From positions 1,552,327-1,616,326 of the forward strand of contig NZ_VUOC01000004.1 in the NCBI RefSeq assembly GCF_008386695.1: a stretch of DNA of 64,000 bases. The letters are read 5' to 3'. The notes under the pieces were generated by a model, which worked only from the letters and a program-made list of their open reading frames with translations, made no database searches and was not told the DNA's origin. This DNA comes from Chitinophaga agrisoli. Lineage in GTDB: Bacteria; Bacteroidota; Bacteroidia; Chitinophagales; Chitinophagaceae. Within the stretch, counting starts at the first letter, position 1, and each line of letters opens with the position of its first letter. The position numbers and the translations under genes are program-made. Shown here piece after piece: positions 35,345-43,726 of the stretch.

Positions 35345-35410
35345 ATTGTAAGTAAAATCGATTCTTACATGTTATACTTTACAATGAAAGTATAGCCTGT
35401 CACTTACAAT
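35345..35410 (-). other. nested inverted repeats between adaptor and permease genes
   Basis: ATTGTAAGT (35345-35353) pairs with ACTTACAAT (35402-35410), and between them TATACTTT (35373-35380) pairs with AAAGTATA (35387-35394). In the mRNA this would be a two-level stem covering the adaptor stop codon and the gap ahead of the permease start. Confidence 0.5.
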
Positions 35411-36543
35411 GATTTTGACTTAAGCACACTATCTGCAGATACCGGCTGAGGCGTGATCACAGCGCCATCCTTCAGGTTGCCGGTTCCGGATAAAACGATC
35501 TTGTCACCCGCTTTCAGTCCATCGCTTACAAAATAAACGCTGGCGGTTTTACCTGCGATGCTGATAGGCCTGCTGGCTATCTTATTGCTATCGCCCAAAG
35601 TGTATACAAACACTTTGTCCTGTATTTCGAAAGTAGATTCCTGCGGGATGCTGATAGCGGAGCTAACCTGCTGCGCTAACCTTACTTTACCGGTGTTGCC
35701 GGTACGCAGTATGCCCTGGGCATTGGGGAATGTAGCACGGAAGCTGATAGCGCCGGTTGTTTTATTGAACTGGCCTTCTACCGTTTCTATTTTCCCTTTG
35801 TGCTCAAATGCGCTATCGTCTGCCAGGATCAGCTCTACCGGAGGCGCTGCCTTCAGTTTCTCCTGCAGCGTATTACCTGCGAAATTGTTTTTGAATGCGA
35901 TGAAATCAGGCTCGCTCATGGAGAAGTAAGCATACATTTCACTTACGTCAGACAGCAGGGTAAGCGGCTGTGCATCGTTGTTGCCTACCAGCGCGCCTAT
36001 TTTATAAGGGATCCTGCCTATGTAACCGCTCACAGGAGCTGTTACCAGGGTATACCCTACATTGATGCGGGCATTGCCTACTGCGGCTTTAGCTTGTGCT
36101 ACTGCGGCTTTGGCGGCCTCAAAATTTGCTTTGGCTGTTTTCAACTGTACGTCAGATACTACGTTGGCAGTTACCAGGGGCTGCAGGCGGTCCACTTCTA
36201 CCTGTGCACGCTCCATATTGGCTTCTGCAGCAAGTACGTTTGAATTGGCGCCGTTCAGCTGTTCAGCGTATACGTTCGGGTTTATTTTAAACAAAGGCTG
36301 ACCTGCTTTAACATAAGCGCCTTCGTCTACAAATATTTTCTCCAGGTAACCGGATACCTGCGGACGTACTTCAACATTTACCTTTCCTTCCAGGGAGGCG
36401 GGGAATTCCAGGTAGGTAGTAGCCTGTTCTGACGTAACTGCCATTACGGGCAATTGCGGGGGCGGCGGCGGCGGTGGCGCTGCCTGCTTGGATGAACAGC
36501 TATATAATAATACTACCAGTAAACTTAAGATGGCTTGTCTCAT
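35404..36543 (-). CDS. RND efflux periplasmic adaptor (membrane fusion protein)
   Basis: The 379-residue lipoprotein has a signal with lipobox LYSC at about residues 13-16, a proline run after the lipid cysteine (about eight Pro), and the adaptor core: VRPQVSGYLEKIFVDEGAYV (lipoyl half), the alpha hairpin ANMERAQVEVDRLQPLVTAN, ITAPVSGYIGRIPYKIGALV-like second half, and the beta-barrel and proximal domains. It bridges the permease and outer membrane factor. It is first in the operon. Confidence 0.96.
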   Translation of the reverse strand: MRQAILSLLVVLLYSCSSKQAAPPPPPPPQLPVMAVTSEQATTYLEFPASLEGKVNVEVRPQVSGYLEKIFVDEGAYVKAGQPLFKINPNVYAEQLNGANSNVLAAEANMERAQVEVDRLQPLVTANVVSDVQLKTAKANFEAAKAAVAQAKAAVGNARINVGYTLVTAPVSGYIGRIPYKIGALVGNNDAQPLTLLSDVSEMYAYFSMSEPDFIAFKNNFAGNTLQEKLKAAPPVELILADDSAFEHKGKIETVEGQFNKTTGAISFRATFPNAQGILRTGNTGKVRLAQQVSSAISIPQESTFEIQDKVFVYTLGDSNKIASRPISIAGKTASVYFVSDGLKAGDKIVLSGTGNLKDGAVITPQPVSADSVLKSKSL

Positions 36544-37046
36544 AACTATAATTAAATTATTTAAATATTAAGCTTGATAAAAAATGTGCACCGGCATTCC
36601 GGCCTTCTTCTGAGCTGGCGGCAGACGATCTGCAACCATACAGAACAGCGGCCGGCAGAATGCCGGACAAGTAGCCCGTAGGCTTGCGCGTGATCATGTG
36701 TTTTGATAATGGTTCCATTGTTATAGTGTTATATATGTTATGCTATTATGACGATCCAAAACCTGCAAATAGGACAAAACATGGCCTATATTACTTATAA
36801 CAGTAATTGCAACATTTAAGTTTTAGTGACAGTTGGGTAGTGGTTTAACAGAAACGGTCAAACAAGTGGTGCATGGTTAGATCCCACGTGCCTCCCTTAT
36901 ACGGATAAACAAGTCAAATTGTTACAGTGTAATAAAAATTCAACCCAAAGGATTCGTGGGCGTGTCTGACTTCATTTTCATTAGCTTATAAAACTGACGC
37001 AAAAATAATACAAGCGCTCGCAATCCTTACTAACCAAATTGCGGTA
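36544..37046. other. 503-bp leader and intergenic region upstream of the efflux operon
   Basis: No gene is supported. Nearest to the adaptor start it contains the long inverted repeat at 36591-36666; further up no exact TAnnTTTG element is seen on the minus strand. Confidence 0.6.
36591..36666 (-). promoter_or_regulatory. long stem in the presumed 5' leader of the efflux mRNA
   Basis: CCGGCATTCCGGCC (36591-36604) pairs with GGCCGG and AATGCCGG (36650-36666) around a 3-nt bulge (CAG). Inside lies a smaller hairpin GCAGA-CGA-TCTGC (about 36621-36633). The structure sits 48 bp before the adaptor start on the transcribed strand. Confidence 0.5.
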
Positions 37047-37925
37047 TTAATTGTACTTTTCCCGGATACTACGTTGAAACAATGCCGGCGTTTGCCCGGT
37101 GTGTTTCTTAAAGAAGCGGTTAAAATAAGCGTCATCCTCAAAATTCAACTTCCAGGCAATCTCCTTCACGGAATGCTCACCCCAGAATAACAAACGCTTT
37201 GCCTCCATGATCCGCTTCTCGTCTATAACCTGCTTGGCTGTTTTCCCTACGGCAGATTTGATCGTATCATTCAGGTGCCCGGGCGTTACAAATAACAGTT
37301 CCGCGTAGTTGGATACCTGCGTCTTATCCCGGAAATGCTGATCAGAGAGCTCGTTGAATTGCCGTACCATCCGGTTCTGCGCGCTATCCACCAATTGCAT
37401 ATAGGCTATATTGTGTTGCGGTAAACGGCCACAGGCCATTACCAGGGCGTTCAGCAGGTTACGGATAATACTCTCGCGCAAGGGCCGCACATTGGCATAC
37501 TCCTTCAGTATCAAACCCGCAAAATTCATCAGCTCCTGCATCTGCGCCGCCTTTACAGGGATGGCCCGTTTGTAGAAGATACATGCCCAGCAGTTCATCA
37601 TACCCTGCGATTCCGCCAACAGAAAATCTTTATCAAAGTGGATATACACGGATTCACTGATGGTATCTTCCTCTCCATGTTGATGTACCTGGTCCGGCGC
37701 TAACAGGATCACAGCCGGCGCGCTCACAGTGTGCTTTTCAAAATCAATATACTGCGTCAGCTGCCCGGATAGCAGCAATGTAATAGTGAAGCCCGTATGA
37801 CGGTGCGGCTCATTGTTATGTGCCGGCATATTCAGGGAACGGCCTACGGCAAATCCATCAATGGCCAGATTACCTGCATCATGTTTGTTTATATCATATA
37901 CGGGTATTAACACATTGTTCTTCAT
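37047..37925 (-). CDS. AraC-family regulator upstream of the RND efflux operon
   Basis: The 292-residue protein starts at the ATG at 37925 (MKNNVLIPVYDINKHDAGNL). The sensing domain carries PAHNNEPHRHTGFTITLLLS and APAVILLAPDQVHQHGEEDT, with metal- or ligand-binding histidines of a cupin; the DNA-binding end has YAELLFVTPGHLNDTIKSAV and VKEIAWKLNFEDDAYFNRFF. It lies between marR and the RND operon on the same strand. A copy of the MarR-type operator lies 184 bp upstream, so it is probably controlled by MarR and in turn controls the pump. Confidence 0.93.
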   Translation of the reverse strand: MKNNVLIPVYDINKHDAGNLAIDGFAVGRSLNMPAHNNEPHRHTGFTITLLLSGQLTQYIDFEKHTVSAPAVILLAPDQVHQHGEEDTISESVYIHFDKDFLLAESQGMMNCWACIFYKRAIPVKAAQMQELMNFAGLILKEYANVRPLRESIIRNLLNALVMACGRLPQHNIAYMQLVDSAQNRMVRQFNELSDQHFRDKTQVSNYAELLFVTPGHLNDTIKSAVGKTAKQVIDEKRIMEAKRLLFWGEHSVKEIAWKLNFEDDAYFNRFFKKHTGQTPALFQRSIREKYN

Positions 37926-38108
37926 ATGAATAGCGTTTTGCAGATCATGCAGTGGATATAAAGGCAGCAATAATTGATACTACTAATACAGCTTACAGAA
38001 CACGCATTCACATCGATTATCGCAAAGTTAAAATATCCTCCCAGCATTTATGAAATAATTAGAATTAATTCTTCATGACAACTTGCGCAGATCAAACTAG
38101 ATAAGTAT

Positions 38109-38120
38109 TTAGTCAGCTAA
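38109..38120 (-). promoter_or_regulatory. candidate MarR operator, copy 2 (TTAGTCAGCTAA)
   Basis: TTAGTCAGCTAA matches the perfect inverted repeat at 38650 in 11 of 12 bases. On the minus strand it is followed after 9 bp by TAGTTTG (near 38091), the same layout as in front of marR, and lies directly after the marR stop and upstream of araC. Confidence 0.65.
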
Positions 38121-38123
38121 GGA

Positions 38124-38555
38124 TCAGGTCAGATTTCGGAGCACCTGCATCAACAACCGTTTTAATAATATCCGCTCCTCTATACTAAAGTTGGCCACTG
38201 TTTCCTTTTCCAGTTCTTCCCACATTTTTTCTGTGATGCTTTCCACCGCCTGCTTTCCCTTCTCCGTAAGGTATACACGTACGGAGCGCTGATCTGCCAT
38301 ACACCGTTCCTTTTTCAGAAACCCGTTCTTCTCCAGGCGCTCCACCATCCGCGTTACCGTTACGGCAGATACGCACATATCACAGGTCAGCTCATTCAGG
38401 GTAACCCCCTCCTGCTTACAGATCTGTTGCAACAATAATTCCTGTCCCGCGTGCAGATCCAGGGATGCCAGCAACGCATTCGCCTTGTTACGGTGCGCTT
38501 TGGCTATTCTTGAAAGCAGGTAACTCACAGTATCCATCACCGGTGTCTTGTTCAT
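38124..38555 (-). CDS. MarR-family regulator
   Basis: The 143-residue protein is a winged-helix dimer of the MarR type: LLSRIAKAHRNKANALLASL at the N-terminus, the DNA-binding LNELTCDMCVSAVTVTRMVE, wing FLKKERCMADQRSVRVYLTE and C-terminal dimer helices. Two cysteines in the recognition region (TCDMCVS) could serve as redox sensors. It is first of a same-strand set marR-araC-RND operon. Its own promoter spacer is occupied by a perfect TTAGC-CA-GCTAA inverted repeat, indicating autorepression. Confidence 0.94.
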   Translation of the reverse strand: MNKTPVMDTVSYLLSRIAKAHRNKANALLASLDLHAGQELLLQQICKQEGVTLNELTCDMCVSAVTVTRMVERLEKNGFLKKERCMADQRSVRVYLTEKGKQAVESITEKMWEELEKETVANFSIEERILLKRLLMQVLRNLT

Positions 38556-38634
38556 CCTTTCATGTTTTATCTTTTATGGGTTACCTTCCGGGCAGGAAAT
38601 CCCCGCAATATCAACTTCACCCCGGTTCACGGAA

Positions 38635-38665
38635 CAAAACTAGAGATAATTAGCCAGCTAAGCAA
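38635..38665 (-). promoter_or_regulatory. marR promoter with operator in the spacer
   Basis: On the minus strand TTG (38663-38665) and TAGTTTTG (38635-38642) are 20 bp apart, the normal -33/-7 spacing. The inverted repeat TTAGCTGGCTAA (38650-38661, TTAGC-CA-GCTAA on the + strand) lies wholly inside the spacer, so a bound MarR dimer would block the promoter. Confidence 0.75.
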
Positions 38666-38812
38666 GTCAGGAAATGCCATAAAATCGTCAAAAAAAGACA
38701 GGATATATTATAATCAATTGAAAATCAATATAAATAACGGGTATATTTTTTATCGGGGGTAGTTAATCGCAGAGAATGGTGGTATGTAACCATTCCTGCA
38801 CTACGAAAATAA

Positions 38813-38848
38813 AAAGGTAACAGCTTACCTCAGTAGTCTGTTACCTTT
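38813..38848 (-). terminator. intrinsic terminator after the FtsX-type permease gene
   Basis: AAAGGTAACAG (38813-38823) pairs with CTGTTACCTTT (38838-38848); on the minus strand the stem runs into five T. It lies 80 bp beyond the stop at 38929. The rest of 38666-38928 holds nothing I recognise except a small hairpin near 38774-38796. Confidence 0.8.
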
Positions 38849-38928
38849 CCGGAATTAGTAACAATTCCGCTATTCAAATTACGAATAACCATTATCCAGT
38901 GCTCCATTGCAACAAACGCCTCTGACAC

Positions 38929-41304
38929 CTACTCAGACCTCAAACTCCTCACCGGGTCCGCCAACGCCGCCTTCACCGCCTGAAAACTCACCGTCGCCAG
39001 CGTGATCGCCAACGCCATCACCGCCGCCACTATAAATACCCCCGGCCCCATCGTGATCCGGTAATCATATTTCTCCAGCCAATGCTGTAAAAAATAGAAC
39101 GCTGCCGGCGTGGCTATACAACAGCTGATCATCACCAGCCACACAAAATCCCCCGATAACAATACCCATACCTGCGTTACAGACGCCCCCAGTACCTTCC
39201 GCACACCTATCTCCTTGGTACGCTGCTCCGCTATATAAGCCGCCAGCCCAAATAACCCCAAACAGGAGATCACAATGGCCAGCACAGCCAATATCCCGGA
39301 CAAACGCCCCATCAGCAGCTCCTGCTGGAACTTCCGGTTATATTCCTCATCCACAAAACTGTACTGGAAAGGAAACGCCGGACTATGCTTTTTAAAGATC
39401 GCCGTTATTTTTTCCAGGGCGGAATGTACCTGCACACCAGGCGCCAGCCGGTACATAATATAACCTGCTGTAGTATTCGTGGCGGAAAATAACATCGGCT
39501 CTGCAGCTGTATAGGGAGAAGCCAGCAGCGCATCTTTCATCACCCCAATGATCCGCAGCTGCGTGCCCTGAAAATTAATGACCTGGTTCAGCGGGTCTTT
39601 TAAACGCATCTGCTTCACCGCCGCCGTATTAAGTATCACATCCGCCGAATCCGCCGGATAATTACCCGTGAAACTCCGGCCGCTTTGCAGCGTCATCCCT
39701 ATCGTCCTGAAATAATCCTGGTCCACCTGCACAACTCCCATCTCTATTGTCTCATCCGGGTATTTACCCGGCCACTGGTCAACATCAGAATGCCACTCCA
39801 CATTGGTAGCCGGACTGGAAGCCGTGGCTACAGACTGCACTACGCCGCTGCGCAGCAGATCGTCCTTCAGCGCCCTATAATGGGGCGATAGCTCGCTGTT
39901 GGTATTGCTCATTATCAGCTGACTTGCCTGGAATCCCGTAGGCCGGTCCTTTGCATACTGGATCTGCCGGTATACCACCAGGGTGCTGACAATCAGCGCC
40001 ACGGAACAACTAAACTGCACCACCACCAGTACTTTCCTTGAAAATATAGCGGAGCGGCCCGATTGTACCGCGCCCTTCAGCGTTTTTACCGGGTTAAAGG
40101 AAGAAAGATAAAATGCAGGACGGCTACCAGCCAGCAAACCGGTTAATACAATCCCGCCCATGACTGCCAGCCAGAATACCGGGTTGGCAAAAGGTATACG
40201 CAATGTGCTGCCCGTAAGGCCGTTAAAGGCCGGTAATGTTAGCAGCACCATTAATAAAGCCACTACAAAAGCCAGGAAAGTAAGCAGGAATGATTCTGTC
40301 AGGAATTGGAGGACCAGTGCATTACGCGCAGAGCCGATCGCCTTCCGGATCCCCACTTCCCTCCCCCGTTTGGCGGAACGCGCGGTGGTAAGGTTAATAA
40401 AGTTAATACAGGCTATCAGCAGCACCAGTATACCCACCACGCTAAAAATCCGTACATACTCAATAAAACCGCCTACCTCTTTACCATTTTTATACTCCCC
40501 ATGTAAATGGCCGCGGTAAAAGGACTGCAGGATCACATCAGACCGTTTCCCATTCTCGTCGTCCCCGCTCTTTTCAATATCTTTAATTTTAGCCGCTACC
40601 CTGGCATAACTGACGCCTTCCCGCAGCTTTACAAACTGCTGAAAGGAATTCCAGCTAAACCCGCCCTTACGGGCGTTCTGCACCCAGGTGCCCGGTTGAT
40701 CCCAATAGCTAAAAGGAACCAGGAACTTAAATTGAAAGGAGCTGTTCGCCGGCAGGTCCTTTAATATGCCCGTCACTTTCAGGTCATGCTCATTATCGAA
40801 CCGTACGATCTTCCCTACCGCATCCTCCGTATCAAATAAAGCTTTAGCGGTGGATTGTGTCAGCACAATGGAAAACGGCTCCTGCAATACGCCCGCCGCC
40901 GTTCCCTCCACCAGGGGAAACTGGAAGATCTTCAGGAAATCACTGCCGGTGATGCCTCCCGGAATATACAATTTGCGCTCTCCGGCCATCAGGCCATGAG
41001 GCCCCATCCAGTCCGTTTCCGCCACATATTCTATCTCCGGGATATTATGACGTAGCACATCCGCCAGCTTTAAGGAAGTAGTATTAAAAGTAAGCAGCTC
41101 GCCATTGGAGTTAAAATTCCGCTTTACCTGGTAAGCCTGCTCATACCCCGGCAGGAACTTGTCATAAGAATGTTCCTTATACACCCATAACGCAATAATA
41201 AGGGCCACAGCCATTCCCATAGCCAGCCCCAGTATATTGATCGCGCTATAAACTTTATTGTTGACAAGATTGCGCCAGGCAATCTTCAGGTAGTTGGTGA
41301 TCAT
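38929..41304 (-). CDS. ABC transporter permease, FtsX/MacB type, without its ATPase
   Basis: The 791-residue protein starts at the ATG at 41304 (MITNYLKIAWRNLVNNKVYS). It has the Bacteroidota layout of a membrane span, MacB-like periplasmic domain, FtsX domain (LVLLIACINFINLTTARSAK), a second periplasmic domain and a second FtsX domain ending in VRSLRSE. The signature YIAEQRTKEIGVRKVLGASV is present. Such permeases pair with a small ATPase to move peptides or lipoproteins or to power cell-envelope tasks, but no ATPase gene is adjacent. Confidence 0.94.
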   Translation of the reverse strand: MITNYLKIAWRNLVNNKVYSAINILGLAMGMAVALIIALWVYKEHSYDKFLPGYEQAYQVKRNFNSNGELLTFNTTSLKLADVLRHNIPEIEYVAETDWMGPHGLMAGERKLYIPGGITGSDFLKIFQFPLVEGTAAGVLQEPFSIVLTQSTAKALFDTEDAVGKIVRFDNEHDLKVTGILKDLPANSSFQFKFLVPFSYWDQPGTWVQNARKGGFSWNSFQQFVKLREGVSYARVAAKIKDIEKSGDDENGKRSDVILQSFYRGHLHGEYKNGKEVGGFIEYVRIFSVVGILVLLIACINFINLTTARSAKRGREVGIRKAIGSARNALVLQFLTESFLLTFLAFVVALLMVLLTLPAFNGLTGSTLRIPFANPVFWLAVMGGIVLTGLLAGSRPAFYLSSFNPVKTLKGAVQSGRSAIFSRKVLVVVQFSCSVALIVSTLVVYRQIQYAKDRPTGFQASQLIMSNTNSELSPHYRALKDDLLRSGVVQSVATASSPATNVEWHSDVDQWPGKYPDETIEMGVVQVDQDYFRTIGMTLQSGRSFTGNYPADSADVILNTAAVKQMRLKDPLNQVINFQGTQLRIIGVMKDALLASPYTAAEPMLFSATNTTAGYIMYRLAPGVQVHSALEKITAIFKKHSPAFPFQYSFVDEEYNRKFQQELLMGRLSGILAVLAIVISCLGLFGLAAYIAEQRTKEIGVRKVLGASVTQVWVLLSGDFVWLVMISCCIATPAAFYFLQHWLEKYDYRITMGPGVFIVAAVMALAITLATVSFQAVKAALADPVRSLRSE

Positions 41305-41450
41305 GAACAATGATGGGTTTATAGGACACCACACTAAGAAAATGCCAGATAAATACCCATCTATTAATCAACACATTAAATATTATAACATGTCTCACTT
41401 GTCCGCTTTCGATACATCAGCTGTCCACTTTCAGCCGCCAATATTTCCGG

Positions 41451-41518
41451 GCATTCATTCATACATTCATTCATTCACTTCGCTCCAATCCATCTGCACA
41501 TTTGCACATCAGCACATT
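41451..41518. repeat. short tandem repeats at the end of the MutS2-like gene
   Basis: 41451-41478 is an ATTC/CATT-type run, and 41491-41518 holds three imperfect copies of TGCACAT (CATCTGCACAT, TTGCACAT, CAGCACATT). They lie directly beyond the stop of the gene at 41521. Such runs between genes are common in this family. Confidence 0.7.
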
Positions 41519-41520
41519 AA

Positions 41521-43632
41521 CTACTCCGTCGGTTCCTTCGCCCTTTCCTGCACCACCACCAGATCCGCCAGCTTCACATTCATCGGCAGGTTGCCTATCT
41601 TCACGATCACCCGTTTATCCCTTATTTCCAGCACTTTGCCTACTGAGTTGTTCGTGATGATCTTCACCTGGTCGCCCACCTTCACCGTTCCGCCAACTTC
41701 CTGGAACTTATCATTCACTTTTTTCTCCTGTTTCTCATTGATCTGTTTCTGCCGTTTGTGGAACAGCAGCGCTTCCGCCTGTTTCATCACCTTCTGCTTA
41801 TCGTCCGTACGCTTCCATTCTACCACGATCTGCTTCATCTTGCGCTCCATATCCTTCAGGTACTGCAGCTCATCTTCCCGTATCTTGTTCTGCAGCTTCA
41901 GTAAAGCCTGTTGCTGTTTTTGGCGTTCTTTATCAGACAGGATCTCGTATTCCTTCTTCAACCGTTCATTCTCTTTCAGGAGTTTCTGCAGGTCCTTTTC
42001 TTTCTGCTCCACTTTCTGCAGATCCTGCTCCGCTTTATTCAGCAGCTTATCCAGCCGGAAATGCCCCTCGTCTACCAGCTTCCGCGCCCGGTTGATCAGC
42101 CCCTGGTCCAGCCCAATACGCTGGGCAATGGAAAAAGTATAGGAGCTGCCCGGTTTGCCCACGATCAGTTTATACATGGGCAGCAGGTTCTGCTCGTCAA
42201 AGCCCATGGCGCCGTTAATAATGCCTTTTACCTTATTGGCCATGATCTTCAGGTTCAGGTAGTGCGTGGTCACAATCCCAAAGGAGTGTTTCCGCGCCAG
42301 CTCTTCCATGATCACCTCCGCAAAAGCGCCGCCCAGGTTAGGGTCAGAGCCGCTACCCAGTTCGTCTATGAAAAACAACGTTTTACCGTTGGCGTTCTCC
42401 ATAAAGTACTTCATATTCTTCAGGTGGGAGCTATAGGTGCTCAGCTCAAACTCCAGCGATTGCGTATCGCCAATGTGGATCATCAGCTGCCGGAAAATAC
42501 CCAGCTGTGAGGTAGGATGTACCGGCACCAGCAACCCGGCCTGCAGCATCAGCTGTATCAGGCCTACCGTCTTAAGGGTCACCGTTTTACCCCCGGCGTT
42601 AGGCCCGCTGATCACCAGGATATGGCTATCCTTGTCCAGCGTAACGTTAATGGGGATGGTAGGTTTGGTGTTCCGGCGGTTATACAGCAGTAGCAGCGGA
42701 TGGTAAGCCTCTACCAGGTGTACCTGCGCATGGGCCGTAAGCATGGGATAATTGCCGTCCATATCCAGGGCCAGCCGGGCCTTGGCACGTATAAAATCGT
42801 ACAGCCCCAGTATATCATGATAGGTGTTCAGTAAAGGGCTGAATTGGCTCAGCGCCACCGTTAGGGTGCGCAGTATCCGGTATATCTCCTTTTCTTCTTC
42901 CCTTTCCAGGCTAAGCACCTCGTTGTTGATCTCAATGGTGTCCTCAGGTTCTATAAAAGCGGTCTTACGGGTGTCAGACTCCCCATGCAGGATACCCTTT
43001 ACCATACGCTTATTCTCCGCAAAGATGGCCAGCACGCGGCGGCCATTCAGGAAAGCCTCTTCAATATCCGCCAGGTAACCCAGTTTATTTAACTTCTGCA
43101 GTGCACGGTCAAACACCCGGCGCAGCTCCGTACGTTTACGGAACAGCTGCATGCGGATCTTTCCCAGCTCAGGGGAAGCATTATCCCGCACCTGCCCGGC
43201 TTCATCCAGCACATCGTCTATCAGGGAAATGATCTTTTTCTCATAATGGGTCTGGGTCACCACTTCGTATAACCCCGCATACTGCACCCGGCGGTCATGG
43301 TCAAAAAACCGGAAAATACTTTGCATGATCTCCGCCAGCTTGCGCAGCTGCATCAGCTGGTCTTCTTTCAAAACCGCCCCCTGTATGCCTAACAGCCGCA
43401 GCTCCGTTTTGAGGTTCAGCACCGGGTCATTGGGGAAATACTCCTGTAACAGTACCAGTTGTTTGTATTCATGCGCCTGTTGCAGCGCCGTTTTCACATA
43501 ATCGATATGCGTATGCAGCCGGAGCTCCTCGGCCATCTGCTTGCCCAGCTCCGTTTTGCAATGTTCTTGTAATAAAGCCTGTATCTTGTCAAACTCCAGT
43601 TGCACTAAGGCCGAATCGGGAAAATATCTCAT
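41521..43632 (-). CDS. MutS2-like ATPase lacking the Smr domain
   Basis: The 703-residue protein has the core, lever and ATPase domains of MutS2: clamp-region helices from about 140-290, Walker A VISGPNAGGKTVTLKTVGLI at about residue 345, the ABC signature region SLEFELSTYSSHLKN, Walker B LFFIDELGSGSDPNLGGAFA and THYLNLK. A long coiled coil (about 510-610) and a KOW-like beta end (VGDQVKIITNNSVGKVLEIR) follow. Canonical MutS2 carries a C-terminal Smr nuclease domain; here the protein stops before it. Family members act in ribosome rescue or recombination control, not classical mismatch repair. Confidence 0.93.
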   Translation of the reverse strand: MRYFPDSALVQLEFDKIQALLQEHCKTELGKQMAEELRLHTHIDYVKTALQQAHEYKQLVLLQEYFPNDPVLNLKTELRLLGIQGAVLKEDQLMQLRKLAEIMQSIFRFFDHDRRVQYAGLYEVVTQTHYEKKIISLIDDVLDEAGQVRDNASPELGKIRMQLFRKRTELRRVFDRALQKLNKLGYLADIEEAFLNGRRVLAIFAENKRMVKGILHGESDTRKTAFIEPEDTIEINNEVLSLEREEEKEIYRILRTLTVALSQFSPLLNTYHDILGLYDFIRAKARLALDMDGNYPMLTAHAQVHLVEAYHPLLLLYNRRNTKPTIPINVTLDKDSHILVISGPNAGGKTVTLKTVGLIQLMLQAGLLVPVHPTSQLGIFRQLMIHIGDTQSLEFELSTYSSHLKNMKYFMENANGKTLFFIDELGSGSDPNLGGAFAEVIMEELARKHSFGIVTTHYLNLKIMANKVKGIINGAMGFDEQNLLPMYKLIVGKPGSSYTFSIAQRIGLDQGLINRARKLVDEGHFRLDKLLNKAEQDLQKVEQKEKDLQKLLKENERLKKEYEILSDKERQKQQQALLKLQNKIREDELQYLKDMERKMKQIVVEWKRTDDKQKVMKQAEALLFHKRQKQINEKQEKKVNDKFQEVGGTVKVGDQVKIITNNSVGKVLEIRDKRVIVKIGNLPMNVKLADLVVVQERAKEPTE

Positions 43633-43726
43633 CTCGTTAAATCTAAAAGAATGTTAAAGTTACTTAACTTGACGATCTAAAGCATCGCCATTATCGTAAT
43701 TTACGTATCCGGCAATAAATTCATTT

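Noticed and set aside
36430-36500. Proline-coding GGC/GGT run in the adaptor as a repeat expansion
   Set aside because: It is the normal proline-rich linker after the lipid-modified cysteine of RND adaptors.
41451-41518. Possible CRISPR or phase-variable repeat
   Set aside because: The units are too short, imperfect and few, with no spacers and no cas genes.
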